A DNA stretch of 64,000 nucleotides, taken from NCBI RefSeq assembly GCF_032854445.1, contig NC_088300.1, positions 2,480,001 to 2,544,000 of the forward strand. Reading direction: 5' to 3'. The position numbers were made by a program, and so were the translations under genes. Source of the stretch: Liolophura sinensis. Its lineage: Eukaryota > Mollusca > Polyplacophora > Chitonida > Chitonidae. How positions within the stretch are numbered: position 1 is the stretch's first letter; the number at the start of each line of letters is the position of its first letter. This document shows, one piece after another, positions 49,957 through 60,914 of the stretch. Below the pieces are notes generated by a model. That model was not told the DNA's origin and did no database searches. It worked only from the letters and a program-made list of their open reading frames with translations.

Positions 49957-51216
49957 TCCTTGGCATGAAAGTGGGGAACGGATGAACAGGCTTATCTCCC
50001 TTGATCCATTGCATGTCGATCCATTAAAACTGAGTTTGTATATGTATGTATGTGTGCTTGGGGTTTAACGTCGTACATAACAATTTTTCAGTCATATGAC
50101 GACGAGGAGTCATTATGTGTGTGTATATATACTGTGTCTCCTTGTGGCAGAGTCAGTCCATGCCCCCAAAGTGCTGCCGCCGCTGAAGTATCACGCCGAA
50201 GACTCGCAAAGGATCTGTGATCTTTTAATATGAGCTTAGGCGTAGATAGGGATGGCCAGTGGTCCTCACGTTTCAGTACATACAAGCCATCCTTAGACCG
50301 AGGTCTTGGGCTAGCGAAAGATACCAGACATGACACTCCATCCAGCTCTAGCTTCTTTAGCTGAGCGCCAAGCGAGGCATGCAGTAAAAAGTACCATTCA
50401 TTTGGTATGACCCGACCCAGGTTTGATCCCGGTGTCTCTCGACTTCGAGGCGGACTACATGGTTTGTAATTTGGAATACCCTATTATCGTACATAATTTA
50501 TTCGGAGCATTTTCTTTCACAAAGTACAGTTTTAGGTTGTTCCCATCTGAACGAAATTTTAAGCCGGTGTGAACAAGTGTGGAGTTCTAAAAAGTGGTGT
50601 ATGTACACAAACAAGATAAGGTTGCAGCCTACAGAAAGATCTGCGAATTTTACATAAAATCTTGCCTTGAGAGATATGATAGATGTAGCGGTATACACAT
50701 GAGACGGACATATATACGTGCATAGATATATACATTTATTAAGTTTTTCTTATATGACGACTTCATCCAGCTAAAGTTTACCCAGACTGTGATAAGTAGG
50801 TCACAGTGAGTACGTTTTTCGCTCGGCGTCATATATAACGGAAATATTGGCGTGGGTGTCAAATATAACCACTACCACAAATGTAACTTCGGATCGGAAA
50901 CGCGCTGATATGGAATTTCCTTGCAGAAAAATACATGATATATCATACAACTGCCACAGTGCCGAGCTCAATTCGTCTTCAGCGTGAAATCATGAAATCA
51001 TGAAATTATATCCTGACACTTCACATTTACGTTCACAAAGATGATTTAATCGACCATATAATTATATGCGTTACATGTAATTTCCAAGTTGGACTTCAAT
51101 GTTTCTCAATGTATTTCGCTCATTTCAAGGCGTTGTGTCATTGCTACAGCGCAGACCTAAGGCTGTCGTATTTATAACCTATACAGAAATACTTTTGTGG
51201 CACCAAAAAAAAACTG
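49957..51216. other. Upstream region of COX16; no other gene seen
   Basis: Contains a family B SINE 3' fragment in reverse (about 50057-50110: GGGTTTAACGTCGTACATAA, CAGTCATATGACGACGAGG) and an isolated B-box-like CCAGGTTTGATCCCGGTG at about 50418. Otherwise unique. Confidence 0.5.
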
Positions 51217-51375
51217 ACCGTATGTGGAAAGGCCTTTCAGCAACCTGCGCGTGGTCGTGGGTTTCCGCTTACATGGCTCTGCCTTTCCACCCATCATACT
51301 GCTGGCCGCAGAGGTATAAGTGAAATAATCTTGAGTAGGGCCTAAAACACCAATCAAATAAATAAATAAATCAAA
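51217..51375 (+). mobile_element. SINE family A, 5'-truncated
   Basis: Starts in the body (GGAAAGGCCTTTCAGCAACC), then GTGGTCGTGGGTTTCCG, TATAAGTGAAATAATCTTGA, AACACCAATC and an (AAAT)n tail. Confidence 0.8.
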
Positions 51376-51879
51376 TAAAACACATGGACACCGGGCAGAC
51401 TTATGCTTGGCAATTCGCATCGAAGCCATGCGAGAAGTACCAAGATAGCCTGTATAGCCAATTCTAGCCTTTGGTTTTTGTCTGGACCGGATTAGACAGG
51501 TGAATGACTCCACCAGATTACACAGACTAGATCGGATATATACCACATTAAACAATCAATATCAAATTAAGTTTCTGTCAAAAATATATGTTGTTAAACA
51601 TAAATCACTGGCATGCAATATACATCACATCCCGTAAAGAAAACAAGATTACCAGTAAAATTAGTATTTCATATTCATGTAACCTTGACACGCGTAGAAG
51701 CAAAATTTCGGTCGAAATTAACGCCCGCATACTTCAGCTGAATGAAGACTCAAATAATTTCAACCGACTAAACGAACAAACCCGTGTATTTCACCTGTTG
51801 ACGAATTCACAAAAAAACACACCTTCCTGGTTTCACATATTGTTCCTCAGGGCCTGTGCGATAAAAGAAGCAAGCTGAA

Positions 51880-52165
51880 TGTTTCATTTTGTTCTGTATC
51901 CACTTGACGGTAGTAATATCACCGAGGGCAACTCTATATGAGGTCGATGTAATACCTAGAGGATGATTGCCAATATAAGCTTTGTTCTGTATCCACTTGA
52001 CGGTAGTAATATCACCGAGGGCAGCTCTATATGAGGTCGATGTAATACCTAGAGGATGATTGCCAATATAAGCTTTGTTCTGTATCCACTTGACGGTAGT
52101 AATATCACCGAGGGCAGCTCTATATGAGGTAGATGTAATACCTAGAGGATGATTGCCAATATAGG
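51880..52165. repeat. Three-copy tandem repeat, 93 bp unit
   Basis: Three copies of a 93 bp unit containing GTATCCACTTGACGGTAGTA and GATGATTGCCAATATAAGCT, nearly identical. On the minus strand 93 bp is 31 codons without a stop, giving a 146-codon frame around AYIGNHPLGITSTSYRAALG. It has no splice context that I can see. Confidence 0.93.
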
Positions 52166-52564
52166 CAATTTCATACACACAGACCTTACATAACATAGCC
52201 AGGAAATCGACCATATGTGTTATTTCGTATTTTGTATATATAAACATCCAGCGGATTTAATATCACTCATGCTTTAATAGATGAAATATAATATGTAAGC
52301 ATTCACTATTCACACAAAGAATACTGCATATGCCACCAGAATACCGGAATGCTGAAATTATATGGGGTGGATTTTATTAATGAGATAGATCTTTGAGATG
52401 ATAACCGTTGTTATTGATGTTTATAAAAACTGGCATGAAATCCTATATTCCACAAACGTTTTTTTTTATATGTAATGTTTAATTGGGAAATCAACCGACC
52501 TTATTAATGGTTACTGCGACGGTCAGAATTCTGAATCAGAAATAGTGAAGAAATGAAGTGTGGT

Positions 52565-53450
52565 TATGGCCATGCCATGCGGGTATACACCCTAGGCAAT
52601 GGTTCTGACCATGTCATGCATGTATATATCATAGGCAATGGTTTGGCCTTGCCATGCTGGTAATATACCATAGGCAACAGTTCTGGCCCTGCCATGCAGG
52701 TATATACCAAAAGCAATGGTTCTGGCCTTGTCATGCAGGTATATACCATAAGCAATGGTTCTGGTCCTCTCATGCAAGTATATACCACAGGCAATGGTTC
52801 TGGTCCTGTCATGCAGGTATGTACCATAAGCAATGGTTCTGGCCTTGCTGTGCAGGTATATACCATAGGCAATGGTTCTGGCCTTGTCAGGCACGTATAT
52901 ACCATAGGCAATGATTATGGCCTTGTCATGCAGGTATATACCATAGGCAATGGTTCTGACCATGTCATGCAGGTATATATCATAGGCAATGGTTCTGGCC
53001 TTGCCATGCAGGTATATACCATAGGCAGGAGTTCTGGCCCTGCCATGCAGGTATATACCCTAGGCAATTGTTCTGGCGTTGTCATTTAGGTGTATATAAT
53101 GGTTCTGGCCTTGTCATGCAGGTATATACCATAGGCAATGGTTCTGACCATGTCATGCAGGTATATATCATAGGCAATGGTTCTGGCCTTGCCATGCAGG
53201 TATATACCATAGGCAGCAGTTCTGGCTCTGCCATGCAGGTATATACCCTAGGCAATTGTTCTGGCGTTGTCATTTAGGTATATATAATGGTTCTGGCCTT
53301 GTCATGCAGGTATATATCATAGGCAATGAATATGGCCTTGTCATGCTGGTATATACCCTAGGCAATTGTGCTGGCCTTGCTGTGCAGGTATATACCCCAG
53401 TCAATGGCTTTGGCCCTGCAATGCAGGTATATACCATTGGCAATGTTTAC
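52565..53450. repeat. Minisatellite, 39 bp unit with ~189 bp higher-order repeat
   Basis: About 22 copies of a 39 bp unit containing ATGCAGGTATATACCATAGG and CAATGGTTCTGGCCTTG. A block ending in GTTGTCATTTAGGT occurs at about 53090 and again near 53278, showing a five-monomer higher-order copy. Open frames (MQVYTIGNGSGLV on +, YTCMTRPEPLPMV on -) follow from the 13-codon unit. Each unit contains CAG|GTATAT, a donor-like sequence. Confidence 0.94.
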
Positions 53451-54139
53451 TTTGGAGATTTCACGAGTAATTATTACATTTGTTACGGTTAACACTACGT
53501 ATTTTAATTAGTCTAACATATTCGCTTCAACATAATGTTAAGCTTCGCAATTTTCATCTTTTTTATTGATTTATTCTAATCGAGTACGTTGTATGGTTGA
53601 TGTGAGACATCAGTTATGCTATCAGTTGGCGTATAAATCTGTGTACTCTATCTGTATAAAGATATATATGTCATAGCAAAAAGACCATTGGTGTTGATAC
53701 TAGATGTGTAAATGTTAAATTTTATAACTGTTTTACACATAAATCACCAAATGAATTTTAAAAACCTCATATTCAATGTTTTAATATATAACTTTTAAGC
53801 GTGTCACGAATTTAAATGTTAATTCAGTTACGGGCCATGCTAATTATACTGTCAGATGGCTGTCTACTCGATATACTTCTATATGAGTCACTGCCTACAG
53901 GTCATGCCTGTTTATACGGTTTATGCAGAATGTATAATGCAGTTTGACGATGCTAAGATAAAATACAGAAGAGAATGTTTATGGCTTCAATCACAATTCA
54001 CCACGTCGTACATGAATACGTGCCACATGGTTTGGAACGTAATTGTACTTATTTGTTTTGAGCTTGTGGCAGAAGTTACATGTGTAATACTATTCTATTC
54101 ACCATTGTCCAAAATTAAAAGATTTTAACAGACACCTGT
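53451..54139. other. AT-rich spacer between arrays
   Basis: No gene seen. A 90-codon + frame at 53856-54128 has no recognisable feature. Confidence 0.45.
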
Positions 54140-55335
54140 TATAAGGTTCCTCCATGCTCCCTTTGTGGTTTCCTCCCCGTTCCGCCAGATTTTCCCAAAG
54201 CTCCAAACTGCAGTTTTCTCCTTACTCCGCCAGCTGTTTCCTCCACGATACTTCAGATTTTCCCAATGCTCTAAACCACGGTTTTCTCCTTACTCCGCCA
54301 GCGGTTTCCTCCAAATTTCTTCAAATCTTCCCAATACTCCAAGCCGTGGTTTTCTCCTTACTACGCCAGCGGTTTCCTCCACGTTCCTTCAGATTTTCCC
54401 AATGCTCCAAACCGCAGTTTTCTCCATGCTCCGTCAGCTGTATCCTTCAAGTTCCCTCAGATTTCCCAATGCTCCAAGCCACAGTTTTCTCCTTACTCCA
54501 CCAGCTGTTTCCTCCACTTTCCATCAGGTTTCCCAATGCTCCAAGCCACAGTTTTCTCCTTACTCTGCCAGCGGTTTCCTCTACTTTGCATCAGGTTTCC
54601 CAATTCTCCAGGCCACGGTTTTATTCTTACTCCGCCAGATGTATTATCCACGTTCCATCAGACTTCCCAATGCTCCAAGCCGCAGTGTCTCCTTACTTCT
54701 CCAGCTGTTTTCTCCACGGTACTTCAGAGTTTCCCAATGCTCCAAGCCACGGTTTTCTCCTTACTACGCCAGCGGTTTCCTCCACATTCCATCAGATTTC
54801 CCAATGCTCCAAGCCACGGTTTTCTCCTTACTACGTCTGCGGTTTCCTCCACGTTCCATCAGATTCCCAATGCTCCAAGCCGCAGTGTCTCCTTACTTCT
54901 CCAGCTGTTTCCTCCACGGTACTTCAGAGTTTCCCAATGCTCCAAGCCACGGTTTTCTCTTTACTACGCCAGCGGTTTCCTCCATGTTCTATCAGATTTC
55001 CCAATGCTCCAAGCCACGGTTTTCTCATCACTCCGCCAGCGGTTTCCTCCTCTTTCCTTCAGATTTCCCAATGCTCCAAGCCACGGTTTTCTCTTTACTA
55101 CGCCAGATGTTTTATCCACGTTCCATCAGACTTCCCAGTGCTCCAAGCCGCAGTGTCTCCTTACTTCTCCAGCTGTTTCCTCCACGTTCCATCAGATTTC
55201 CCAATGCTCCAAGCCACGGTTTTCTCCTCACTCTGCCAGCTGTTTCCTCCACGTTCCATCAGGTTTCGAAATGCTCCAAGCCACGGTTTTGTCCTTACTC
55301 CGTTCGCGGTTTCCTCCACGTTCAATCAGGTTAAA
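54140..55335. repeat. Minisatellite, ~67 bp unit, open in all three + frames
   Basis: About 18 copies of a unit near 67 bp containing CGCCAGCGGTTTCCTCCACG, CATCAGATTTCCCAATGCTC and CAAGCCACGGTTTTCTCC. It is pyrimidine-rich on + and lacks stops in any + frame, so frames of 410, 389 and 339 codons overlap. Since 67 is not a multiple of three, each frame cycles through all three translations every 201 bp. Units with CTTACTTCTCCAGCTGTTTC and a GTGTCTCC junction recur about every 3-4 monomers. Confidence 0.94.
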
Positions 55336-55357
55336 TCTAAACCCCTATCCTTATCCA

Positions 55358-55628
55358 GTAGGGGCCTCCGTGGCTCAGTTGGTTAACGCGCTAGCGCAGC
55401 GCAATGGCCCAGGAGTCTCTCACCAATGCGGCTGCTGTGAGTTCAAGTCCAGTTCATGCTGGCTTCCTCTCCGGCCGTACGTGGGAAGGTCTTGCAGCAA
55501 CCTGCGGATGGTCGTGGGTTTCCCCCGGGCTCTGCCCGGTTTCCACCCACCATAATGCTGGCCGCCGTCGTATAAGTGAAATATTCTTGAGTACGGCGTA
55601 AAACACCAATCAAATAAATAAATAAATA
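55358..55628 (+). mobile_element. SINE family A, full-length reference copy with 11 bp target duplication
   Basis: tRNA-like head GGGGCCTCCGTGGCTCAGTT with A box and GCGCTAGCGCAGCG, B box GTGAGTTCAAGTCC, conserved body (CTCCGGCCGTACGTGGGAAG, CACCATAATGCTGGCCGCCG), 3' end TATAAGTGAAATATTCTTGA, AACACCAATC and an (AAATA)n tail. Perfect 11 bp flanks ATCCTTATCCA at 55347-55357 and 55629-55639. The intact boxes and flanks suggest a young insertion. It resembles tRNA SINEs widespread in molluscs, but the named family was not checked. Confidence 0.95.
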
Positions 55629-55639
55629 ATCCTTATCCA

Positions 55640-56289
55640 CAACCAAATGCAAATATATACGATGCGTTTTTCAAGCCACTCATGAGTTAAATGATATTTG
55701 AAAAATCATAATGATGGAAATATTATTTTATTCTACTTTATTTTATTTTAAGTACTTTATTAAATCCGGGTATTTATGACTCTATATTTTCAAAGCTGCA
55801 CCAATGTATGACGCGAAATACCCATGCATGACCTCTATCGCAGAAGTGATATAGTTTTAAGTATCTGTCGAGAAATACCGGTCAGCTAACCTGGGCGTTG
55901 TTTTGAGGTATGATCTCAGTATCAGGAGCTGGCATGCCCCGTCTCGGTGAAGGGGTTATAGAGCGCTAATATCACATCTTCTGCTATAAATTGGACACAT
56001 TTTAATCTCACATTTCTGTGAGAACTACGTGCTATTAATTCCCCATGAAAAAAATATTCCGTTTATACCGTTGTCCATCTCACCCAGTACATCGAATTAT
56101 CTTCTTCAATCGGAGTTGCATGGTAATTACAGCGGTATGAATATCAGAAACATTACAGCGCTGCACTTTGTGTTGCAGAACGAGTGCTTCCATAATAAAT
56201 AAATTCCATAGATAGTTAAAGTTATTTTTTAAATAATACCCAATAATGTCACCAGCTGATTTTGTCTCAAGATCTCATTAATGTTTAGT
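55640..56289. other. Unique AT-rich spacer
   Basis: No gene seen. GTCTCGGTGAAGGGGTTATA at about 55940 is a GC-richer patch without a recognised identity. Confidence 0.45.
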
Positions 56290-56455
56290 ATAGTTTATTT
56301 ATTTTATTTGATTGGCGTTTACGCCGTACTGAAGCATATTTCACTTATACGGCGGAGGCCACCATTATAATGGGAGGAAACCGGACAGAGCCCGGGGGAA
56401 ACTCACGACCATCCGCAGGTTGGTGGCGGACCATCTCCTCGGCCACGGAAGCCAT
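56290..56455 (-). mobile_element. SINE family A 3' part, reverse
   Basis: Reads on minus as the CGGTTTCCTCCCATTATAAT block, CGCCGTATAAGTGAAATATG, GTACGGCGTAAACGCCAATC and tail. The tRNA-like head is missing. Confidence 0.85.
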
Positions 56456-57372
56456 ATTTATAAGAAGACGTGTTTGGGCTGAGTTTGCTGTATTCCCTGC
56501 ACATGCATGCATGAACTGTTTACTTGTCTTAAAGGGATTATATGTGCCTGTTATTATTCTGTTCAGCTTGTTTATCTCGATGTAATTATTATATCATGGA
56601 AGTCAAACCTCGCCAAATATGGATTGACATCTGTTTGGTGTATACGATATGAACCTTTTGTACATACATGCACGGGATCGGACTCGCCCATCCCTATGAT
56701 GACACCTGCAGGTGGTTGTCACAGCGATGTTGGCGTCATGCTAGTGATTCACCGTGCCATTGTATAGACACCTGGGTCCTATTCTCTGCCCTGACATACT
56801 TCCCAAAGAATCATATTCCCAAAGAATCAATGTTACTGGTGTTGACAAAACTTGCGCAAGCTCATGTCAATGGAATTCTGTTTTGTAAGAAGAACCTACT
56901 AGAAACGGGTCAGTGAAGCCTATGTTAAGAGTATAGAAAAACGTTCGCCTCCAATTCATGGACGAATAAACTTCTGTAAGTGTTAATTCTATAGTACATT
57001 TAAAGAAAAGCAAAAAAAACCCCCCAAAAAACAAAACAAAAAAAGACAAAACAAAACAAAAAAACAAAACAAAAAAGCACGTAGAATGCAAGTTTTTAAC
57101 AAAATAGGTTGAATTGACACTGGGTCATGCCTGTCTTGAATAATATTGGTATATCCCATATATATATTCTAACTATCTGTACAGAATTGATAGTTTTGCT
57201 CCGCAAAGGGTCCATAGTTATGTTGGCACTTCTTAATGACATCTTATTTTGAACTATTGCTATGTATTCAGATATGATACATGTACATTTCGTTCATCCG
57301 TATATATTCGAATGAGCAGATGTGACTCTGTATACAAGCTACTACACAGTAGATATCAAATATCTCCCTTCC
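56456..57372. other. Unique spacer with A/C low complexity
   Basis: No gene seen. An A-rich stretch with AAAAC repeats occupies about 57003-57078. Frames at 56507-56916 are not recognisable. Confidence 0.45.
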
Positions 57373-57716
57373 GGCCCCTATAGCACAGTTGGTAGAGCAG
57401 TAGATCCAGGGTCAGTCCTGGGTCGAGTCACACCTAGACCTTAAAAGAGGGAGTTGTAACTTCCTCGCTTGGCGTTCGGCATGAATGGGGGCAGTGCAAA
57501 GACTGGTTGGCCCGTATCAATATAACGGATCGGACAGGGCGACTTACTTGCCTTCGGTAAGACGTCTCAGTGAAGCAGCACTAGATAAAAGAGCGGTGGA
57601 AATCCGTCTTGCAACAAGGAGGCACATTACATGCTCTCTAAGGACTCCTTCGTCGCCATGTGACTGAAAAATTGTTAAGTACGACGTTAAACCTCAAGCA
57701 CTCACTCACTCACTCA
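57373..57716 (+). mobile_element. SINE family B, full length
   Basis: tRNA-like head with A box CTATAGCACAGTTGGTAGAG and B-box-like CTGGGTCGAGTCAC, body TTAAAAGAGGGAGTTGTAAC, CCTTCGGTAAGACGTCTCAG, AACAAGGAGGCACATTACAT, 3' end AATTGTTAAGTACGACGTTA and (CTCA)n tail. Flanks AAATATCTCCC and AAATATCTGCC look like a target duplication with one change. Confidence 0.9.
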
Positions 57717-58726
57717 AATATCTGCCTGATTATAAGTAACCTCATCCGGGCTATATACACAGATTTGTACCTGTCGCTTCTACTGCCGCATATATTATTG
57801 GATGTGAACGCTCACATTCTAACACTGTTTATCATAACCCCACAAAAGCCCTGAATGACGACGTATTCCTAAAATATGGCTGTGTCAGACCTGCTCTTTT
57901 CTATACATCTGTATGTAAGTTTTTAATAAAACTTAACGTCATTCTCTCGCTCACCATTTAAATGCAGGGTTTTACAGCTCATTTGTATACACGAGTGTCT
58001 AACTTTTTTTCGGCACAATTTGTATTTATCTCTTTGAATTTTTTATATAATGGCACAATAGATGCGTGATCTTCGCCCACACCTTCACGACTCCGATTTT
58101 CTGAGCGTATGTAAGTATATCACTGATTTGTCTTCTGTCGCCAAACCAAGAGGTTCGTCCATATCTTCAGTCCCTTGCCCCGTAGCTGAGGATTTTAGGA
58201 CGGCGCTGTACAGCTCGCGCACTGCGGAATGCTTGACAGTGCAAGAAGGGGGATGTGTGGTTAGGTTTCGTTAATACATGAATCACTTATATGATACACC
58301 TCCTACGTCAGGTTAACACACGGAGGACACAGCGAGCTTTGAGCCGTGACCGCTACCCGGCCAATACAACTTTATACCCGTCTCACACAAGAGCGCAGAG
58401 TGCCGAGAACTTCATTCCGGACAGGTATATTTAGCCAGGCCAGTTATTTTAAAGCGACGACTGAAAAATCGTGATCAGTTCAGAGAGAAATATTTCCGCG
58501 CCTGCCTGTTCAGGTAAAAAATTTATAAATTTAGAGAACTTCGGAACTACTTTCTGTTGTCGTGAAATGGATGGAACTTTGCTGTGGCGGAGAGTGACTT
58601 AATATTCTACGCGGGGAGGCAGTCAGTTGCACGCTGACACATTGGGCCTACTGTTGACGTCTGAGTAGCAAAATACCAGTGGATAGAGCACCGCTGATTT
58701 CTGTTGCAAGGACCCGCCTGTAGGCA
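57717..58726 (+). promoter_or_regulatory. Upstream region and presumed 5' UTR of the Rho-family gene
   Basis: GC content rises from about 58060 toward the ATG at 58727. No TATA box was identified at a fitting distance. The interval holds no separate supported gene; the 70-codon frame at 58062-58274 is unassigned. Confidence 0.35.
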
Positions 58727-58862
58727 ATGGTTATGGGGTCCCGCGACATTAAGTGTGTGGTGGTAGGGGATGGAGGGGTGGGCAAAACAAGCATGTTACT
58801 GTCCTACACCACGGGGGATTTCATGATGGAATACGTGCCCACTGTGTTCGATACTTTCTCAG
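58727..58862 (+). CDS. Rac/Cdc42-like Rho-family GTPase, first coding exon
   Basis: The ATG at 58727 opens 45 codons plus one base to the donor CAG|GTAGGT. After MVMGSRD comes [20 protein letters not shown], the Rho-family beta-1 strand and P-loop, and then [11 protein letters not shown], switch I with the Mg-binding Thr. Such proteins are membrane-tethered GTP switches controlling actin. The P-loop reads GDGGVGKT where Rac and Cdc42 have GDGAVGKT, and switch I has DTFS in place of DNYS/DNYA, so it is a divergent member and not plain Rac1 or Cdc42. The phase 1 donor is near the usual first intron of Rac-type genes. No later exon was found in the 5.1 kb that follow, so the rest lies outside the window. 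Confidence 0.9.
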
Positions 58863-60591
58863 GTAGGTCAGATTTGAAGGAAAAAAATGACAGTTGTTCT
58901 ACTTTGACCCATGTTTTTTTTTAAAACCCAATCCTACAAGTGCTTTAAAATTGTTTATAACCACAAATTTCAAGATGGTTCTCAGAGCCATGAAGTTGTG
59001 TAATGGCGGTGTTAACCCATACCTGTGCCCAGATTATAAACAGAAGGCTGTAAATACCTGTATAGATATTCCAACACACGTCATGTAAGAGGTATTAACA
59101 TTATACAAGACAGTTACCAAATCATCATACATCATCATATATATCCAATTAGGAGTTAACCAAACAGTTAACCTCATCTTATTGTATCGTATATGTGTGT
59201 GGAGAAATCACCTATATACAATAGTACCCAGTATATAAAGAATCGCCCTTGTTTCCCGGTTATAAGTGGCCAGGTAGCACGGTACCGGTGAATTCTTGTC
59301 GTGATAACAATGGATTCTGCACTGAATTAATTACCAGGTCTACGTTTTCTATCATCCTGACCTCGAGACCATATATAGATAATCTGTGTTGTCGTGAGCA
59401 TTGTTTTATAAGCAGCTTATAATTATGTAAGGCTTGAGTTTAAAATTTCAGCCTGTTATCGGTCTTAATTAACGCATTCAGACGCCTAGTCGCCTGAATG
59501 TTACATGTCGATGTGCTATCATCCATTCTGTAAACGTACATTCAAGCTAAAGAACAACACACCCTGATATAGCCAGTTCAAGAAACAGACCACTCAGTGC
59601 TTTGCGTGACGCTGAGACACATGAACTATAAAGGCATTTCCCCTTATAATATAAACGCTGTAGCACAACTGTATGCATAGCTGTGTAATCCTACATAGGC
59701 TCTTGTTTAAGTCATTATAATATTTTTTTAAAAATATACTGGGTAACCGGTTTTATGACTGACTATTTTTCTCCAAATGAACTGCATACAACTGCTATAC
59801 AAAGGACACACGGGAATATATATGAATAATGTATAAAACCTAGCATGTACATGTGTATGGCCTAGACGATAAATAATCGTGACGCATTTTACAGCGGATC
59901 TGAAAACTCCAGTCTTCCAGTCTTAAACTGTATTTATGTTAATTTTCCGTCTTAATTTTCCACGTGAATATTAAAGTTTAACTATTCATATAGACAATCT
60001 GTAGAGCTCTTTAACATGCATGCAAATGGCGACACGCCCTCATTACCATTGTCCACATACATCCTCGCGTTCGTAATTAATTCCATATAGCGTACCCGAT
60101 TACAGGAGCCCCATGCGCTGTCCCCCGTGGGTTAGACTATGACTTAACATGTGGCATATACCTGACGAGGTGGGTATTCCCTGGGGCTCTGACACCCACA
60201 TATACCTGGGCGCGTGGTGTGTATGTGAAATAAAACATTATAATCGAATTCCTGTGTATAAATAAGAAATTATAAATACCATTTGCGTTTCATCTGTTCA
60301 TAGCCACCAAGTGGAAAGAATCACATGTTTTCATCGGTGAATAATCAAGTCATGCAGTCTAAAAAATTATCGAATATCAAACCAATCGATCAATTGATCG
60401 ATCGATCGATCACCATGCGGATCAAATTAACAATGCTTCCATTCCCCCAAACCACCTTGTAAGAACACATTTAATGATCATTCATTTGCCTTCTGAATAG
60501 CTCAAGTAATGACTGACATATTACAACAGGGTTTTTCGAAATACATTCTACGCCTAACTCATTCTCAACATGAGTCCCTTCAAATGTGATA
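58863..60591 (+). other. Presumed first intron of the Rho-family gene
   Basis: AT-rich sequence with no recognised exon. It contains a short GATCGATCGATCGATC palindromic run at about 60396-60411. Confidence 0.5.
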
Positions 60592-60914
60592 CGGGACCGG
60601 TAGATCCAGGATCAATCCTTGATCGAGTCACCCCTAAGACTTTAAAAGAGGAAGTTGTAACTTCCTCGCTTGGCGTTCAGCATGAAGGGGATAGTGCAAC
60701 GACTGGTTGACCCGTATCAGTATAATGGCTCGGGCGGGCGGCTTACTTGCCTTCGGTAAGTCGTCTCAGTGAAGCAGCACTAAATGAAAGAGCGGTGGAA
60801 ATCCGTCCTGCAACAAGGAGGCACATTACACATACATGCACCCTAATGATTCCTTCGTCGTCATATGACTGAAAAATTGTTGAGTACGACGTTAAACCCC
60901 AAGCACTCACTCAC
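60592..60914 (+). mobile_element. SINE family B, 5'-truncated, 12 bp target duplication
   Basis: Matches 57373-57716 from GGTAGATCCAGGATCAATCC through CTTAAAAGAGGAAGTTGTAA, GCCTTCGGTAAGTCGTCTCA, AACAAGGAGGCACATTACAC and AGTACGACGTTAAACCCCAA to CACTCACTCAC. Perfect 12 bp flanks TCAAATGTGATA are at 60580-60591 and 60915-60926. Confidence 0.92.

Noticed and set aside
54154-55386. 410-codon + frame, the longest in the window
   Set aside because: All three + frames are open over the same array of 67 bp units, and the frame runs out into a SINE. It reflects composition, not coding selection.
55361-55460. tRNA gene
   Set aside because: It is the tRNA-like head of SINE family A, with target duplications around the whole 271 bp element.
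57373-57440. tRNA gene
   Set aside because: A- and B-box-like sequences are present, but the cloverleaf is not complete and the sequence continues into a SINE body with a (CTCA)n tail, repeated at 60592 and 19049.
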